Source of the DNA: Bacillota bacterium
GTDB lineage: Bacteria > Bacillota > Clostridia > Christensenellales > Aristaeellaceae
NCBI GenBank assembly: GCA_023411375.1
Contig: JAEYOW010000026.1
Coordinates: 1-57,674 of the forward strand
Direction of reading: 5' to 3'
DNA: 57,674 nt
Numbering within the stretch: position 1 is the stretch's first letter; every line of letters begins with the position of its first letter. Below the pieces are notes generated by a model. It was given only the letters and a program-made list of their open reading frames with translations. It was not told the DNA's origin and did no database searches. Of this stretch, positions 24,814 to 33,416 are shown piece after piece. The translations under genes were made by a program, and so were the position numbers.

Positions 24814-25416
24814 ATGAAAAAGATTGTTAGTTTCGCACTGCTGGTGTGCCTGATGCTTACCATGACGTCACTCGCAACCGCCGAGATCTCCGGCGACCCA
24901 CTGGTACCCGTAAAGGGACCCATCATGATTACCAACGCCGGCCAGGGGCCCGGAGGCAAGATGGGCCGCCTGCTGGTGAGCCGTACCGGAACCCTTGTGG
25001 AAGAACAGGATTACTACTACGTTGACGTTCCCTACGCTGCCGATGTGGACGCGCTTCCCTACGGCGCGATTCTCATCGTGATCGGCTCTACCGATAAGGG
25101 CCTGGGCGCGACTGGCATCACCATCGACCAGGAAATCGCCCGTGTGAACGAGGTGATGGCCCGCGCGAAGGAAGTTGGAATCCCTGTGATCGCCGCGCTG
25201 CTGGAAAAGGACAAGCGTTCTGAAATTCCCACCAACGCCAACGAGCGCTGCATCGACGCGGTGTGCCCCTTCGCTTCCTGGATGATCGTTGTGGCCGACG
25301 CCAATACCGACGGCCGCTTTGACAAGCTCAAGGAGGAATACGGTATCCCGCTGACCATCCTTGGCAGCTCCATGGATTTCATCGAACTGGCCAAGCAAAC
25401 CTTCTGCAACGAGTAA
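24814..25416 (+). CDS. secreted DUF6305-like protein
   Basis: 200 residues from the ATG at 24814 with AAGGAG upstream; the longest frame starts in the promoter. A signal peptide (MKKIVSFALLVCLMLTM, then SLATA) precedes a compact domain starting ITNAGQGPGGKMGRLL and containing ILIVIGSTDKGLGATG. From memory this resembles DUF6305 proteins, whose role is not known. It has a Rossmann-like rhythm of strands and could be an extracytoplasmic binding component for the permease that follows. Pathway context: first gene of the run. Confidence 0.6.
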   Translation: MKKIVSFALLVCLMLTMTSLATAEISGDPLVPVKGPIMITNAGQGPGGKMGRLLVSRTGTLVEEQDYYYVDVPYAADVDALPYGAILIVIGSTDKGLGATGITIDQEIARVNEVMARAKEVGIPVIAALLEKDKRSEIPTNANERCIDAVCPFASWMIVVADANTDGRFDKLKEEYGIPLTILGSSMDFIELAKQTFCNE

Positions 25417-25498
25417 TCCGCCCGCAACGGATGGGGGAGCGGGAACTCGCTCGCTTCTCCTATCCTGTTAAACTGCAAAAGTAAGGAGGGCAACATTC

Positions 25499-26806
25499 AT
25501 GTCCATGTACGCAAGTACATCGATCGTTCTTGTTGCCATGGTGGCAGCCTTTGTACTCAGTGCTATCTTCTTGAAGTCGCCCGAGATTTCTCTGGCCATC
25601 ACTGCCGTGGTAGGGCTGTTGTTTGGCGTTGGCTTCGGGTGGACCAATTCGTTTCCCCGCGTGCTCGTGGAGGGCCTGTTCGTCAACCTGGATATTGCGC
25701 TGCTCTTTGTAGCGGCGTCCATATTCGTCAATTTGTACTCGGCGACAGGAGCTATTACAACCGTTACCAGGAACCTGGTCGGCCGCTTCCAGAGCAAGTG
25801 GATTTTGCTGGCTTTTATGGCCGTGTTCATGCTGATTCCCGGCGCGCTCACCGGCGCGGGCAGCATCTCAATCTTCGTGCTGGGCTCCATGGTGGCCACG
25901 GTCGTCGGCGCCATGGGTTTGTCCAAAAAGAAGACCGCCGCCTTCGTGTTCATGTTTGCCATCCTCAGCGCGGCGGCGCCGCCTATCAACCTGTGGGCCA
26001 TGATGATTGCCTCCGGTTCGGATATCCCCTACGTGGGCTTCTCCGTGCCGCTGTTGGTTCCCATCCTCATCGCTTCCGTGTTCACGATCGTGTACCTGGG
26101 TTGGGGCTCCAAGCGCAAGAGCAAGGAAGAAATCTTGGCCAGCCTGCCGGAAAGCACCGAAAACATGAGCTGGTGGCGTATCCTTGTGCCGCTGCTGGTG
26201 CTGGTCGCGCTCTTCGTGGTTTCCTCCTCGCTGGCGCACTACATTCCCACGCTGGGCCTGCCGCTGATGTTTGTGCTGTCTGCGGTTGCCGTGGTTTTCT
26301 GCAATCCCAAAAAGATGCGTTTGAAGGATTACTGGAAGATCATTGAAAATACGTTTGAGCAGATATTCCCGTTGATCGCGACAGTCCTAAGCGTTGGCCT
26401 GCTGCAAAACGCCCTGTCCGCGACGGGTGTGAAGGGCTTGATTGGCATCACGTTTATCACGCTTCCCGTGGTGTGGATTTACGCGACCATCCTGTTTGTG
26501 GCGCCGGTGCTACAGGGCGCCCTCAACTACGGCAGCGCCGTGGTGTTTGGCGCGCCGTTGATCTTCCTGTTTAACTCAATGGGCTTTGACCCCAAAATTG
26601 TCGCCGTGGCTTTGAGCCTCATTTTCCCCATTGGCGACTGTCTGCCGCCTTCCCGTATCACCGGCCGTTTGGCCGTTGAAGCCGTGGGGTACGAGGGCAA
26701 ATACACCTCGTTCCTGCTGGCGGTGCTGGCGCCCTGCCTGGTGCTTGGCCTGCTCGCGCTGGCGCTGATGATCTGGCCCAACACGTTTGCATTCCTTGCC
26801 GTGTAA
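25499..26806 (+). CDS. TRAP large-subunit/IT-superfamily-like permease
   Basis: 435 residues with about twelve membrane helices. LIPGALTGAGSISIFVLG, ILSAAAPPINLW and FPIGDCLPPSRITG are in the positions of the paired re-entrant loops of DctM and related ion-transporter permeases. No classical DctP or DctQ is next to it; instead it lies between the secreted DUF6305-like protein and a 57-residue membrane protein. The substrate is probably an organic acid, amino acid or small peptide, judged from the peptidases downstream. Confidence 0.75.
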   Translation: MSMYASTSIVLVAMVAAFVLSAIFLKSPEISLAITAVVGLLFGVGFGWTNSFPRVLVEGLFVNLDIALLFVAASIFVNLYSATGAITTVTRNLVGRFQSKWILLAFMAVFMLIPGALTGAGSISIFVLGSMVATVVGAMGLSKKKTAAFVFMFAILSAAAPPINLWAMMIASGSDIPYVGFSVPLLVPILIASVFTIVYLGWGSKRKSKEEILASLPESTENMSWWRILVPLLVLVALFVVSSSLAHYIPTLGLPLMFVLSAVAVVFCNPKKMRLKDYWKIIENTFEQIFPLIATVLSVGLLQNALSATGVKGLIGITFITLPVVWIYATILFVAPVLQGALNYGSAVVFGAPLIFLFNSMGFDPKIVAVALSLIFPIGDCLPPSRITGRLAVEAVGYEGKYTSFLLAVLAPCLVLGLLALALMIWPNTFAFLAV

Positions 26807-26821
26807 GAAAGGAGGATGGGT

Positions 26822-26995
26822 ATGATCTTTTTGCAAAATGTAATTTATTACATTTATATGGCTTTTGCGGCGCTCACCTGTTTTTTTCTGGTAAAGCACC
26901 TGTTCAAACGGGAGCACCACAAGGGCATTGTCAATGATATTGTGTATGCATACTGTATCATTCCGTTTCTCCTTCGTATTCTTCAGATTAAATAA
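26822..26995 (+). CDS. 57-residue single-pass or two-pass membrane protein
   Basis: A short gene starting MIFLQNVIYYIYMAFAAL and ending IIPFLLRILQIK, with a basic middle (KHLFKREHHKG). AAAGGAGG lies just ahead of the ATG and the gene fits tightly between the permease (15 bp) and the AstE-like gene (15 bp). One strong N-terminal helix and a second hydrophobic stretch near the C-terminus are visible. It may be an accessory subunit of the permease, in place of DctQ. I do not recognise the family. Confidence 0.75.
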   Translation: MIFLQNVIYYIYMAFAALTCFFLVKHLFKREHHKGIVNDIVYAYCIIPFLLRILQIK

Positions 26996-27010
26996 GGGGA
27001 GGAAAAGGAT

Positions 27011-28189
27011 ATGTCAGTGACGCAGAAACTGGGGAAGGGCACTCTGGTGAAGATCATCGCGCTTGTGGGTGCCCTGGTTCTGGCTGCGCTTGCCGGAACT
27101 GAATTTTACACATACAGGCATACTCCCGAAACGGTCGTAGCGGCCGAAGGCCTGACCGAATCACACATGCTCAGCGAATGGGTGCCCAGCCTGAAGGGCA
27201 CGTTTGGTGATACGCCGGTGTTCTATTACGATTCGGGCGTCGAGGGCGGTACCGTGCTGTATGTCGGCGGCACCCACCCGTATGAGCCGGCATCCAGCCT
27301 CTCCGCTTATTTGATGCTTGAAAACATCAAGGTGGAAAAAGGCCGCGTAATCATCATTCCGCAAGCCAACCGCAGCGCCACCACGACCGGTATGCTGGGC
27401 AACGCATATCCACCTTATTATAGTGTGGAAGCCGAGTGGGGCACCGCGAAGTTTAAAAATGGCGACCGTTGGGCCAACCCGTTGGATTCCTGGCCCGATC
27501 CGTTCACCTACAGCCACTATCCCTCCAATTTGCAACTTACCTACCAGGACATCCGCAATGTAAACCGCTGCTATCCAGGCCGCGAAAACGGCTCGCTGAT
27601 CGAGCGGGTATGCTTTGGCATCATGGAGATTATCCGCAACGAAAAAGTGGACATGGCGATCGACGCCCATGAGGCGGCTGTGATGTACCCTGTTGTAGAA
27701 ACGTATGTCGCACATGACCGCGCCTTGGATATGGCGATGATGGCTTCGATGAGCCTGTCCGCCGATAGGTTCTATATGAAGTGCGAAGCTTCCCCTAAAA
27801 CGTTGCGCGGCCTTTCGCACCGTGAGTGGGGCGATTTCAGCGATACGCTGGCGGTTTTGATGGAAACCCCTCAACCCTTCACCGATTGGATCGTGGGGCC
27901 CATGACCGACACACTGCAGACCGAAGGCAAGGACGAGTTCCTTGGCACGGCTGCCAAGCACGGTTTGACCTATGTGGACTATGACGCTGAATTTGGCTCG
28001 CCGATGAGATATCGTGTGGGCAGACATTTGACCGGAGCCCAGGAAGTGATCTCTTGGATGAATCAAATGATGCCGGAAAAGGAGGTTTTGGTGAGCTGGC
28101 CGACCTACGACGAGCTTATGGAGAACGATTGTGGATACTATTTGCACAATCCAGAAACGGCAGATCCGTCAAGAGTGTTTGAAATTTAA
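27011..28189 (+). CDS. AstE/AspA-like (M14 superfamily) metallohydrolase, membrane-anchored
   Basis: 392 residues. An N-terminal membrane helix (about 13-30) leads into a zinc-carboxypeptidase-like domain. GGTHPYEPASS near residue 86 supplies the His and Glu zinc ligands of the succinylglutamate desuccinylase/aspartoacylase group, and IDAHEA near 218 supplies the second His. The anchor suggests that it works outside the membrane, removing an acyl or terminal amino-acid group. Substrate unknown; context suggests peptides or N-acyl/gamma-glutamyl compounds. Confidence 0.78.
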   Translation: MSVTQKLGKGTLVKIIALVGALVLAALAGTEFYTYRHTPETVVAAEGLTESHMLSEWVPSLKGTFGDTPVFYYDSGVEGGTVLYVGGTHPYEPASSLSAYLMLENIKVEKGRVIIIPQANRSATTTGMLGNAYPPYYSVEAEWGTAKFKNGDRWANPLDSWPDPFTYSHYPSNLQLTYQDIRNVNRCYPGRENGSLIERVCFGIMEIIRNEKVDMAIDAHEAAVMYPVVETYVAHDRALDMAMMASMSLSADRFYMKCEASPKTLRGLSHREWGDFSDTLAVLMETPQPFTDWIVGPMTDTLQTEGKDEFLGTAAKHGLTYVDYDAEFGSPMRYRVGRHLTGAQEVISWMNQMMPEKEVLVSWPTYDELMENDCGYYLHNPETADPSRVFEI

Positions 28190-28218
28190 CTTTCATTTGA
28201 AAAGGAGCTGGAAAACGG

Positions 28219-29841
28219 ATGCGTAAAAAGTATGGTTTCCTGGTTGCCGTGGTATTGATCATCGGATTGCTGACGCAGAGCGCCATGGCCTGCACCACCT
28301 TTGGTATAGGTAAGGACGCGACGGCGGACGGTTCCACCATTGTTACCCATACCTGCGACTCCACCGGTGATGATTTCAGGCTGTGGATTATTCCCGAAAT
28401 GGAAGGCGGACCGGATGTAAAACGTGACATCGTCATGGACGGAAACACCTGGGGCGACTGGTCCAACTATCCGGCCGTGAAAAACTACGGTTCCGGCGTG
28501 GTTCTGGGCGAAATGCCTCAGCCCGAGAATACCCTCCAGTATCTGCACACGAACTACTCCATCGCTAACGAATATGGCGTGGCAATGGGCGAGTCCACCT
28601 GCGGCTTCGACCGCGACACCGAGGCGGGCAAGAAGGTCAAAGAGCTGCTGTTTGACAACAACAACGGCATCATCGACTGCTACCAGGCCCAGCACATTGC
28701 GCTGGAACGCGCGAAGACCGCGCGTGAAGCCGTGCAGATTATGGGTGATCTGGTAGAAGAGTATGGCTGGAACGCCTATGCGGAAAACATCAACATCTGT
28801 GATGGCAATGAAGTCTGGATCGCTGAGTACTACGGCCTTGACCTGTGGTGCGCCGTCAGGATTCCGGATGATGCGTTCTTTGTATGCGCCAACCGCACGC
28901 GCATCAATGAAATCGACTTTGACGACCCGGAAAACTACATGTGGTCGCCCAACCTGAAGCAGTTCGCGATTGACAACGGCATGTGGAGCGAGGACAGCGG
29001 CGTGCCGTTTGAGCCCGCCACGATCTATGCGCCCAACAACAGCATGGGTTGCAAACGCCGTGAATGGCGCGCTCTGAGCCTGGTTGCGCCCAGCCTGAAT
29101 CTTGATCCTAATGCAGACCGCTACCCCCTGTATGTCATTCCCGAAAAGAAGCTGTCGGTGAAGGATGTCTACGCGATGAACGCCGACTATTATCAGGGCA
29201 CCGAGTTTGACGTGTCCCTGTCCCCGGAAGCCGGCCCGTATGGCAACCCGCTCAACGAGTACAACAAAGAGCGCCCAATCAACATGTACCGCGCTACCTA
29301 CCAGTTGATCGCCAACATAAAGGGCTGGCTGCCCAACGAAGCCAAGTGCCTTGTCTGGTACGGCCATGGCGCAGCGGATTCCACCTACATTGTTCCGCTG
29401 TGGGCTTCCATGACCAGACTGCCCCAAATCTATCAGAACGGCAGCCGTTTTGGCAAGTTTGACCGTGACTCCGCTTGGTGGGTTGCCTCCTATGTACAGC
29501 AGACCGCGACGCAGAACTATGACAGCGCGATCGAGGAAATCCACGCGGCACGCGATCCGCGTATGGATACGCAGTACGTCGTGGCCGCGCAGATGCAGGA
29601 AGCTGCCGCCGCCCTGATCGAAGCCGGAAAGACTGATGAAGCTGTGGAGTTGCTGACCTCCTATGCGTACAACAACGCGCAGGAATGGCACGACTACTGG
29701 CTGGAGTTCGGTGACGAGCTGTATGGCACCTACATGTTCAACCGTGTCGACATGAAGCAGGCGCCTTATCCGGATTGGTGGAAGGGAATTTTGGACAATG
29801 CGCCCAGAAATCCCGGAGTCACCGAGGAAGCAGCAAAATAA
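28219..29841 (+). CDS. C69-family dipeptidase, copy 1
   Basis: 540 residues. Signal peptide MRKKYGFLVAVVLIIGLL, then QSAMA, directly followed by CTTFG. In C69 peptidases the N-terminal cysteine freed by cleavage is the Ntn-hydrolase nucleophile; here Cys25 sits exactly after the signal site, followed by DGSTIVTHTCDS. It should cleave dipeptides outside the membrane. The next gene is a close paralogue with the same ribosome site. Confidence 0.9.
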   Translation: MRKKYGFLVAVVLIIGLLTQSAMACTTFGIGKDATADGSTIVTHTCDSTGDDFRLWIIPEMEGGPDVKRDIVMDGNTWGDWSNYPAVKNYGSGVVLGEMPQPENTLQYLHTNYSIANEYGVAMGESTCGFDRDTEAGKKVKELLFDNNNGIIDCYQAQHIALERAKTAREAVQIMGDLVEEYGWNAYAENINICDGNEVWIAEYYGLDLWCAVRIPDDAFFVCANRTRINEIDFDDPENYMWSPNLKQFAIDNGMWSEDSGVPFEPATIYAPNNSMGCKRREWRALSLVAPSLNLDPNADRYPLYVIPEKKLSVKDVYAMNADYYQGTEFDVSLSPEAGPYGNPLNEYNKERPINMYRATYQLIANIKGWLPNEAKCLVWYGHGAADSTYIVPLWASMTRLPQIYQNGSRFGKFDRDSAWWVASYVQQTATQNYDSAIEEIHAARDPRMDTQYVVAAQMQEAAAALIEAGKTDEAVELLTSYAYNNAQEWHDYWLEFGDELYGTYMFNRVDMKQAPYPDWWKGILDNAPRNPGVTEEAAK

Positions 29842-29862
29842 CCAAAGAATCTAATCCCAAGC

Positions 29863-29905
29863 GATCCCTCTGCACTGTCTTAAATCTGGAGAGTGCAGAG
29901 GGATC
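29863..29905 (+). repeat. intercistronic hairpin between the C69 genes
   Basis: Perfect 14-bp inverted repeat, GATCCCTCTGCACT (29863-29876) with its complement (29892-29905), 15-nt loop and no T run. It may set the ratio of the two peptidase messages. Confidence 0.75.
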
Positions 29906-29928
29906 ATCTGAAAAGGAGCTGGAAAACG

Positions 29929-31548
29929 GTGCGTAAAAAGTATGGTTTCCTGATTGCGGTGGTATTGATTGTCGCCCTGTTCATGCAGAGCGCCATGGCT
30001 TGCACGACCTATGGCGTTGGTAAGGACGCAACGGCCGACGGTTCCACTATGGTTACCCACACCTGCGACTCCACCGGCGACGACTTCCGTATGTGGATCA
30101 TCCCCGAGATGGAAGGCGGCCCCGACGTCAAGCGTGACATCGTAATGAACGGTAATACCTGGGGCGACTGGTCCAACTTCCCGGCCGAGAAGAATTACGG
30201 TGCGGGCATGGTGATGGGCGACATGCCTCAGCCCGAGAATACCAACCAGTATCTGCATACCAATTACTCCATCATGAACGAGTATGGCGTGGCGATGGGT
30301 GAATCCACCTGCTGGTTTGAGAGCGGCACCGAGCATACCGATAAGCTGAACGAGCTGTTCTTTAAGAACAACACCGGTATCATCGATTGCTATCAGGCGC
30401 AGCACATCGCCATGGAACGCGCGAAAACCGCGCGCGAAGCCGTGCAGGTCATGGGCGACCTGGTAGAAGAATACGGCTGGAACACCGATGCCGAGAACAT
30501 GAATATCTGTGACGGTAACGAAGTCTGGATCGCGGAATTCTACGGCCTTGATCTGTGGTGCGCCGTAAAGATCCCCGACAACGCCTTCTTCGTATGTGCC
30601 AACCGTTGCCGCATCAATGAGATCGACTTTGACGATCCCGAAAACTACATGTGGTCGCCTAACCTCAAGCAGTTCGCGATCGACAACGGCCTGTGGAGCG
30701 AAGATAGCGGCGAGCCCTTTGAGCCCGCGAACATCTACTGCCCCTACAGCGATCCCTATTGCAGCCGCCGCGAGTGGCGCGCGTTCGATCTGGTTGCGCC
30801 CAGCCTGAAGCTGGATCCCAACGCCGACCGCTATCCCCTGTATGTCATCCCCGATGAGAAGCTGTCTGTGCAAGACCTGTTCCTGATGAACGGCGACTAC
30901 TATCAGGGCACCGAATATGACGCTTCCAAGAATCCGGAAGCCGGTCCTTACGGTAATCCTCTTGATGAGTACAAGAATGAGCGTACAATCAATATGTACC
31001 GTGCCACCTATCACATCATCGCGAACGTGAAGAGCTGGCTGCCTAACGAAGTCAAGTGCATGCTCTGGCATGGCTATGGCGCTTCGGATTCCACCTACAT
31101 CGTGCCTCTGTGGGCTTCCATGACCCGCCTTCCCGATATCTACACCACCGGCAGCCGCTATGGCAAGTATGACCGCGATTCCGCGTGGTGGACCTCTCTG
31201 TTTGTACAGCAGACCGCTACCCAGAACTACGAGAGTGCTATCAAGGAAATCCACGCTGCGCGCGACGACCGTATGGCTGCGCAGTACGAAACCGTTGAGC
31301 AGATTCAGGCCGCCGCTGCCGCGCTGATTGATGCCGGCAACAGGGACGCCGCTGTGGAACTGTTGACCGAGTATGCGTACAACAACGCTGTGGAATGGCA
31401 CGACTACTGGCAGGAGTTTGGTGACGAGTTGTACGGCACCTACCTGTTCAACCGTGTTGACATGAAGAAAACCCCGTATCCGGAGTGGTGGGAAAATATT
31501 CTGGACAACGCTCCTCATCGCCCCGCTGACGAGGAAGCCGCCAAGTAA
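29929..31548 (+). CDS. C69-family dipeptidase, copy 2
   Basis: 539 residues from a GTG at 29929. Its leader is almost identical to that of copy 1, but one A is missing, turning GGATGCGT into GGTGCGT, so the ATG became GTG at the same ribosome site. The signal peptide, cysteine (MACTTYG) and catalytic domain match copy 1 at roughly four of five residues by eye. Differences cluster near residues 125-135 and 275-285, so substrate preference may differ. The pair looks like a tandem duplication. Confidence 0.9.
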   Translation: MRKKYGFLIAVVLIVALFMQSAMACTTYGVGKDATADGSTMVTHTCDSTGDDFRMWIIPEMEGGPDVKRDIVMNGNTWGDWSNFPAEKNYGAGMVMGDMPQPENTNQYLHTNYSIMNEYGVAMGESTCWFESGTEHTDKLNELFFKNNTGIIDCYQAQHIAMERAKTAREAVQVMGDLVEEYGWNTDAENMNICDGNEVWIAEFYGLDLWCAVKIPDNAFFVCANRCRINEIDFDDPENYMWSPNLKQFAIDNGLWSEDSGEPFEPANIYCPYSDPYCSRREWRAFDLVAPSLKLDPNADRYPLYVIPDEKLSVQDLFLMNGDYYQGTEYDASKNPEAGPYGNPLDEYKNERTINMYRATYHIIANVKSWLPNEVKCMLWHGYGASDSTYIVPLWASMTRLPDIYTTGSRYGKYDRDSAWWTSLFVQQTATQNYESAIKEIHAARDDRMAAQYETVEQIQAAAAALIDAGNRDAAVELLTEYAYNNAVEWHDYWQEFGDELYGTYLFNRVDMKKTPYPEWWENILDNAPHRPADEEAAK

Positions 31549-31570
31549 GGCGAATCCTGATAAAGTGGAT

Positions 31571-31607
31571 GGCATGCCGGGCGATGGTAGCGGGCGCCTG
31601 GCATGCC
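31571..31607 (+). terminator. hairpin after the second C69 gene
   Basis: GGCATGCCGGGCG (31571-31583) pairs with CGCCTGGCATGCC (31595-31607) with one mismatch. Only a short T tract follows, so termination is likely partial. Confidence 0.5.
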
Positions 31608-31876
31608 GTTTCCAAACCTGTATGTGATTTTTTCACCGAAAGGCCGCGCCCCTGTCCGCAACGCCTGCGGCTGGGACGCGGCGCAATGAAACCTGGTTAC
31701 GCAAGGCTTCCGAATCCACTGCTCATAGGCTGGGTTTGGCCTGAAAGCTGGAGGGTTACGTCCCTCCAACACCTCCCAGTGGGTCAGTCCGCCAAGCGTT
31801 TGTAACGAACGCTTGGATTTTCCATTTCACAAAGGATTTGAGATCTTTCAATCCACCAGGCATTGGAGGCCAATCC
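31608..31876 (+). promoter_or_regulatory. structured leader with attenuator-like terminator before capB
   Basis: The gene-free stretch of about 330 bp between the second C69 gene and capB holds a row of strong stems: a GCCGCG/CGCGGC helix near 31643-31680, GGAGGG/CCCTCC at about 31749-31766, and CCAAGCGTT (31792-31800) with AACGCTTGG (31808-31816) followed by ATTTTCC. The last looks like an intrinsic terminator 60 bp before the start. I compared it from memory with common riboswitch and T-box consensus elements and found no match. No clear promoter was found in it. Confidence 0.45.
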
Positions 31877-32989
31877 ATGAGTATCGTCGCAGCAGCGGCC
31901 GCAATCATCCTTTTTTTAGGCATTGCTGAAAATTACCTGCATCAAAGGGCGTTGAAAAGAATTCCGCTTCGCATTCTGGTCAACGGAACGCGCGGCAAAA
32001 CGACGGTGACGCGTATGGTTGCCTCCGTTTTAAATGCCGCGGGCATACACGCCTACGCAAAGACCACCGGATCGGAAGCGCGCCGCATCCTGCCGGATGG
32101 AAGCGAGGAAGCCTACCGCCGGGAAAAGCGCCCCGTAAGTATGATGGAGCAGCTGCCGTTTGTGCGGCTGGCGGTAAGGGGCAAGGCGCAGGCAATCGTG
32201 GTGGAATGTATGGCGCAGCGGATTGAGAATCAGCAATTGATAGCGCAAAAGCTCATTCGCCCCCACTATGTGCTGGTGACGAACGCCTATGTGGATCACG
32301 TTGAAGAGATCGGCAAAACGGAGGAGGAAACGGTGCATGTGCTTGCCCAGTCGTTTACGGACGACTGCGGTGTGATTGCGATTGATGAACGCTTCGGCGC
32401 TTACACAGATCGGCTTATTCTCCCTGGGGATAAGGTTGACGTAAGCGGGTTTGCGCATTGCGCGTTTCCCGTGCATGAGGAAAACGTGCGGCTGGTTATG
32501 GCGCTGGCGTCGCGGCTGGATATCGGGCAGGAGACGGTTTGCCGCGGCATACAAAACGTCAAGCCCGACATTGGGATGTACAAGGAGATTCACCTCCAGC
32601 ATATCTGTGTCCGCAATGCCTTCGCTGTAAACGACCCGGACAGCTTTTTCACAGTGCTGAACGATTACGCGCGGCATGGCGCATACAGCCTGATCTATAA
32701 CCACCGCAAAGACCGTTCCTATCGTCTGGAAGCCTTTGCCCGGGTGCTTCGCGCCAGCGCCTGTCCTCCCGAGTGTATCGGCGTGGTTGGTGAGGATAAG
32801 GAATGGTGCGCAAAATATATGCGGCGGGTGACGGGCTTGCCGGCGGAGCCGGTTGAGAATCCGTCTGTGTGGGTCAGGGAAAGGGACGTGGCAAATGCCG
32901 CCGGACAGATTCTCTGCGCTGGAAACATCAAGGGCGAAGGACATTTGCTGTTGGAAGAACTGATAAAGGAAGCGCAAAAGAATGTATGA
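31877..32989 (+). CDS. capB: poly-gamma-glutamate synthase subunit CapB/PgsB
   Basis: 370 residues from the ATG at 31877 with TTGGAGG upstream. An N-terminal membrane helix is followed by a Mur-ligase-like ATPase core: NGTRGKTTVTR (phosphate loop, about 35-45), TTGSEARR, and VLVTNAYVDHVEEIG. CapB/PgsB ligases activate a glutamate carboxylate with ATP and add glutamate through gamma-amide bonds. The product could be a short gamma-glutamyl chain rather than a capsule. It overlaps capC by 8 bp. Confidence 0.9.
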   Translation: MSIVAAAAAIILFLGIAENYLHQRALKRIPLRILVNGTRGKTTVTRMVASVLNAAGIHAYAKTTGSEARRILPDGSEEAYRREKRPVSMMEQLPFVRLAVRGKAQAIVVECMAQRIENQQLIAQKLIRPHYVLVTNAYVDHVEEIGKTEEETVHVLAQSFTDDCGVIAIDERFGAYTDRLILPGDKVDVSGFAHCAFPVHEENVRLVMALASRLDIGQETVCRGIQNVKPDIGMYKEIHLQHICVRNAFAVNDPDSFFTVLNDYARHGAYSLIYNHRKDRSYRLEAFARVLRASACPPECIGVVGEDKEWCAKYMRRVTGLPAEPVENPSVWVRERDVANAAGQILCAGNIKGEGHLLLEELIKEAQKNV

Positions 32990-33416
32990 CGTGGCCATTT
33001 CCCTCAGCGTGCTGTTCAGCTTCGGGCTTTATGAAGCATTTGGCCTGCTTACTGGCGGTATGGTTTCGGCCGGGTATCTCTGCCTTTTTTTTGAGCAGCC
33101 GTTGCGCATCGCGACGACGCTGCTGCTGGCGGTGCTCGTATACCTGCTCACCCGGATCCTTTCACGGTTCGTCATCCTGTACGGCAGGCGGCGGTTTATG
33201 CTGGTGATCGTGCTGAGCCTGATCTTTGGCTGGGTAATCGAGCGGTTCCTTTTGGGAATCGCGCTGATCCCTCAGGATATCCGGATCATTGGCCACGTTG
33301 TGCCCGGCCTCATTGCCAACGACATGTACAAGCAGGGAATTGGACGCACGCTTCTGGGCGTGCTCATGTCCGCGGCGGTTGTTCGTCTGCTGCTGATGGT
33401 GGTGAGCGCTCTATGA
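32982..33416 (+). CDS. capC: poly-gamma-glutamate biosynthesis protein CapC/PgsC
   Basis: 144 residues, almost entirely hydrophobic with four to five helices. LTGGMVSAGYLCLFFEQP near residue 23 and HVVPGLIANDMYKQG near residue 104 are conserved CapC positions. It is the membrane partner of CapB. Its stop overlaps the next start in an ATGA. No capA/pgsA exporter is present in the window. Confidence 0.9.
   Translation: MYDVAISLSVLFSFGLYEAFGLLTGGMVSAGYLCLFFEQPLRIATTLLLAVLVYLLTRILSRFVILYGRRRFMLVIVLSLIFGWVIERFLLGIALIPQDIRIIGHVVPGLIANDMYKQGIGRTLLGVLMSAAVVRLLLMVVSAL

Noticed and set aside
28186..31575. Long minus-strand frames opposite both C69 genes, similar to each other
   Set aside because: Their mutual similarity simply mirrors the duplicated genes on the plus strand.
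31608..31876. Known riboswitch or T-box before capB
   Set aside because: Compared from memory with cobalamin, TPP, SAM, glycine, lysine, c-di-AMP, T-box and other consensus elements; none matched well enough to name.
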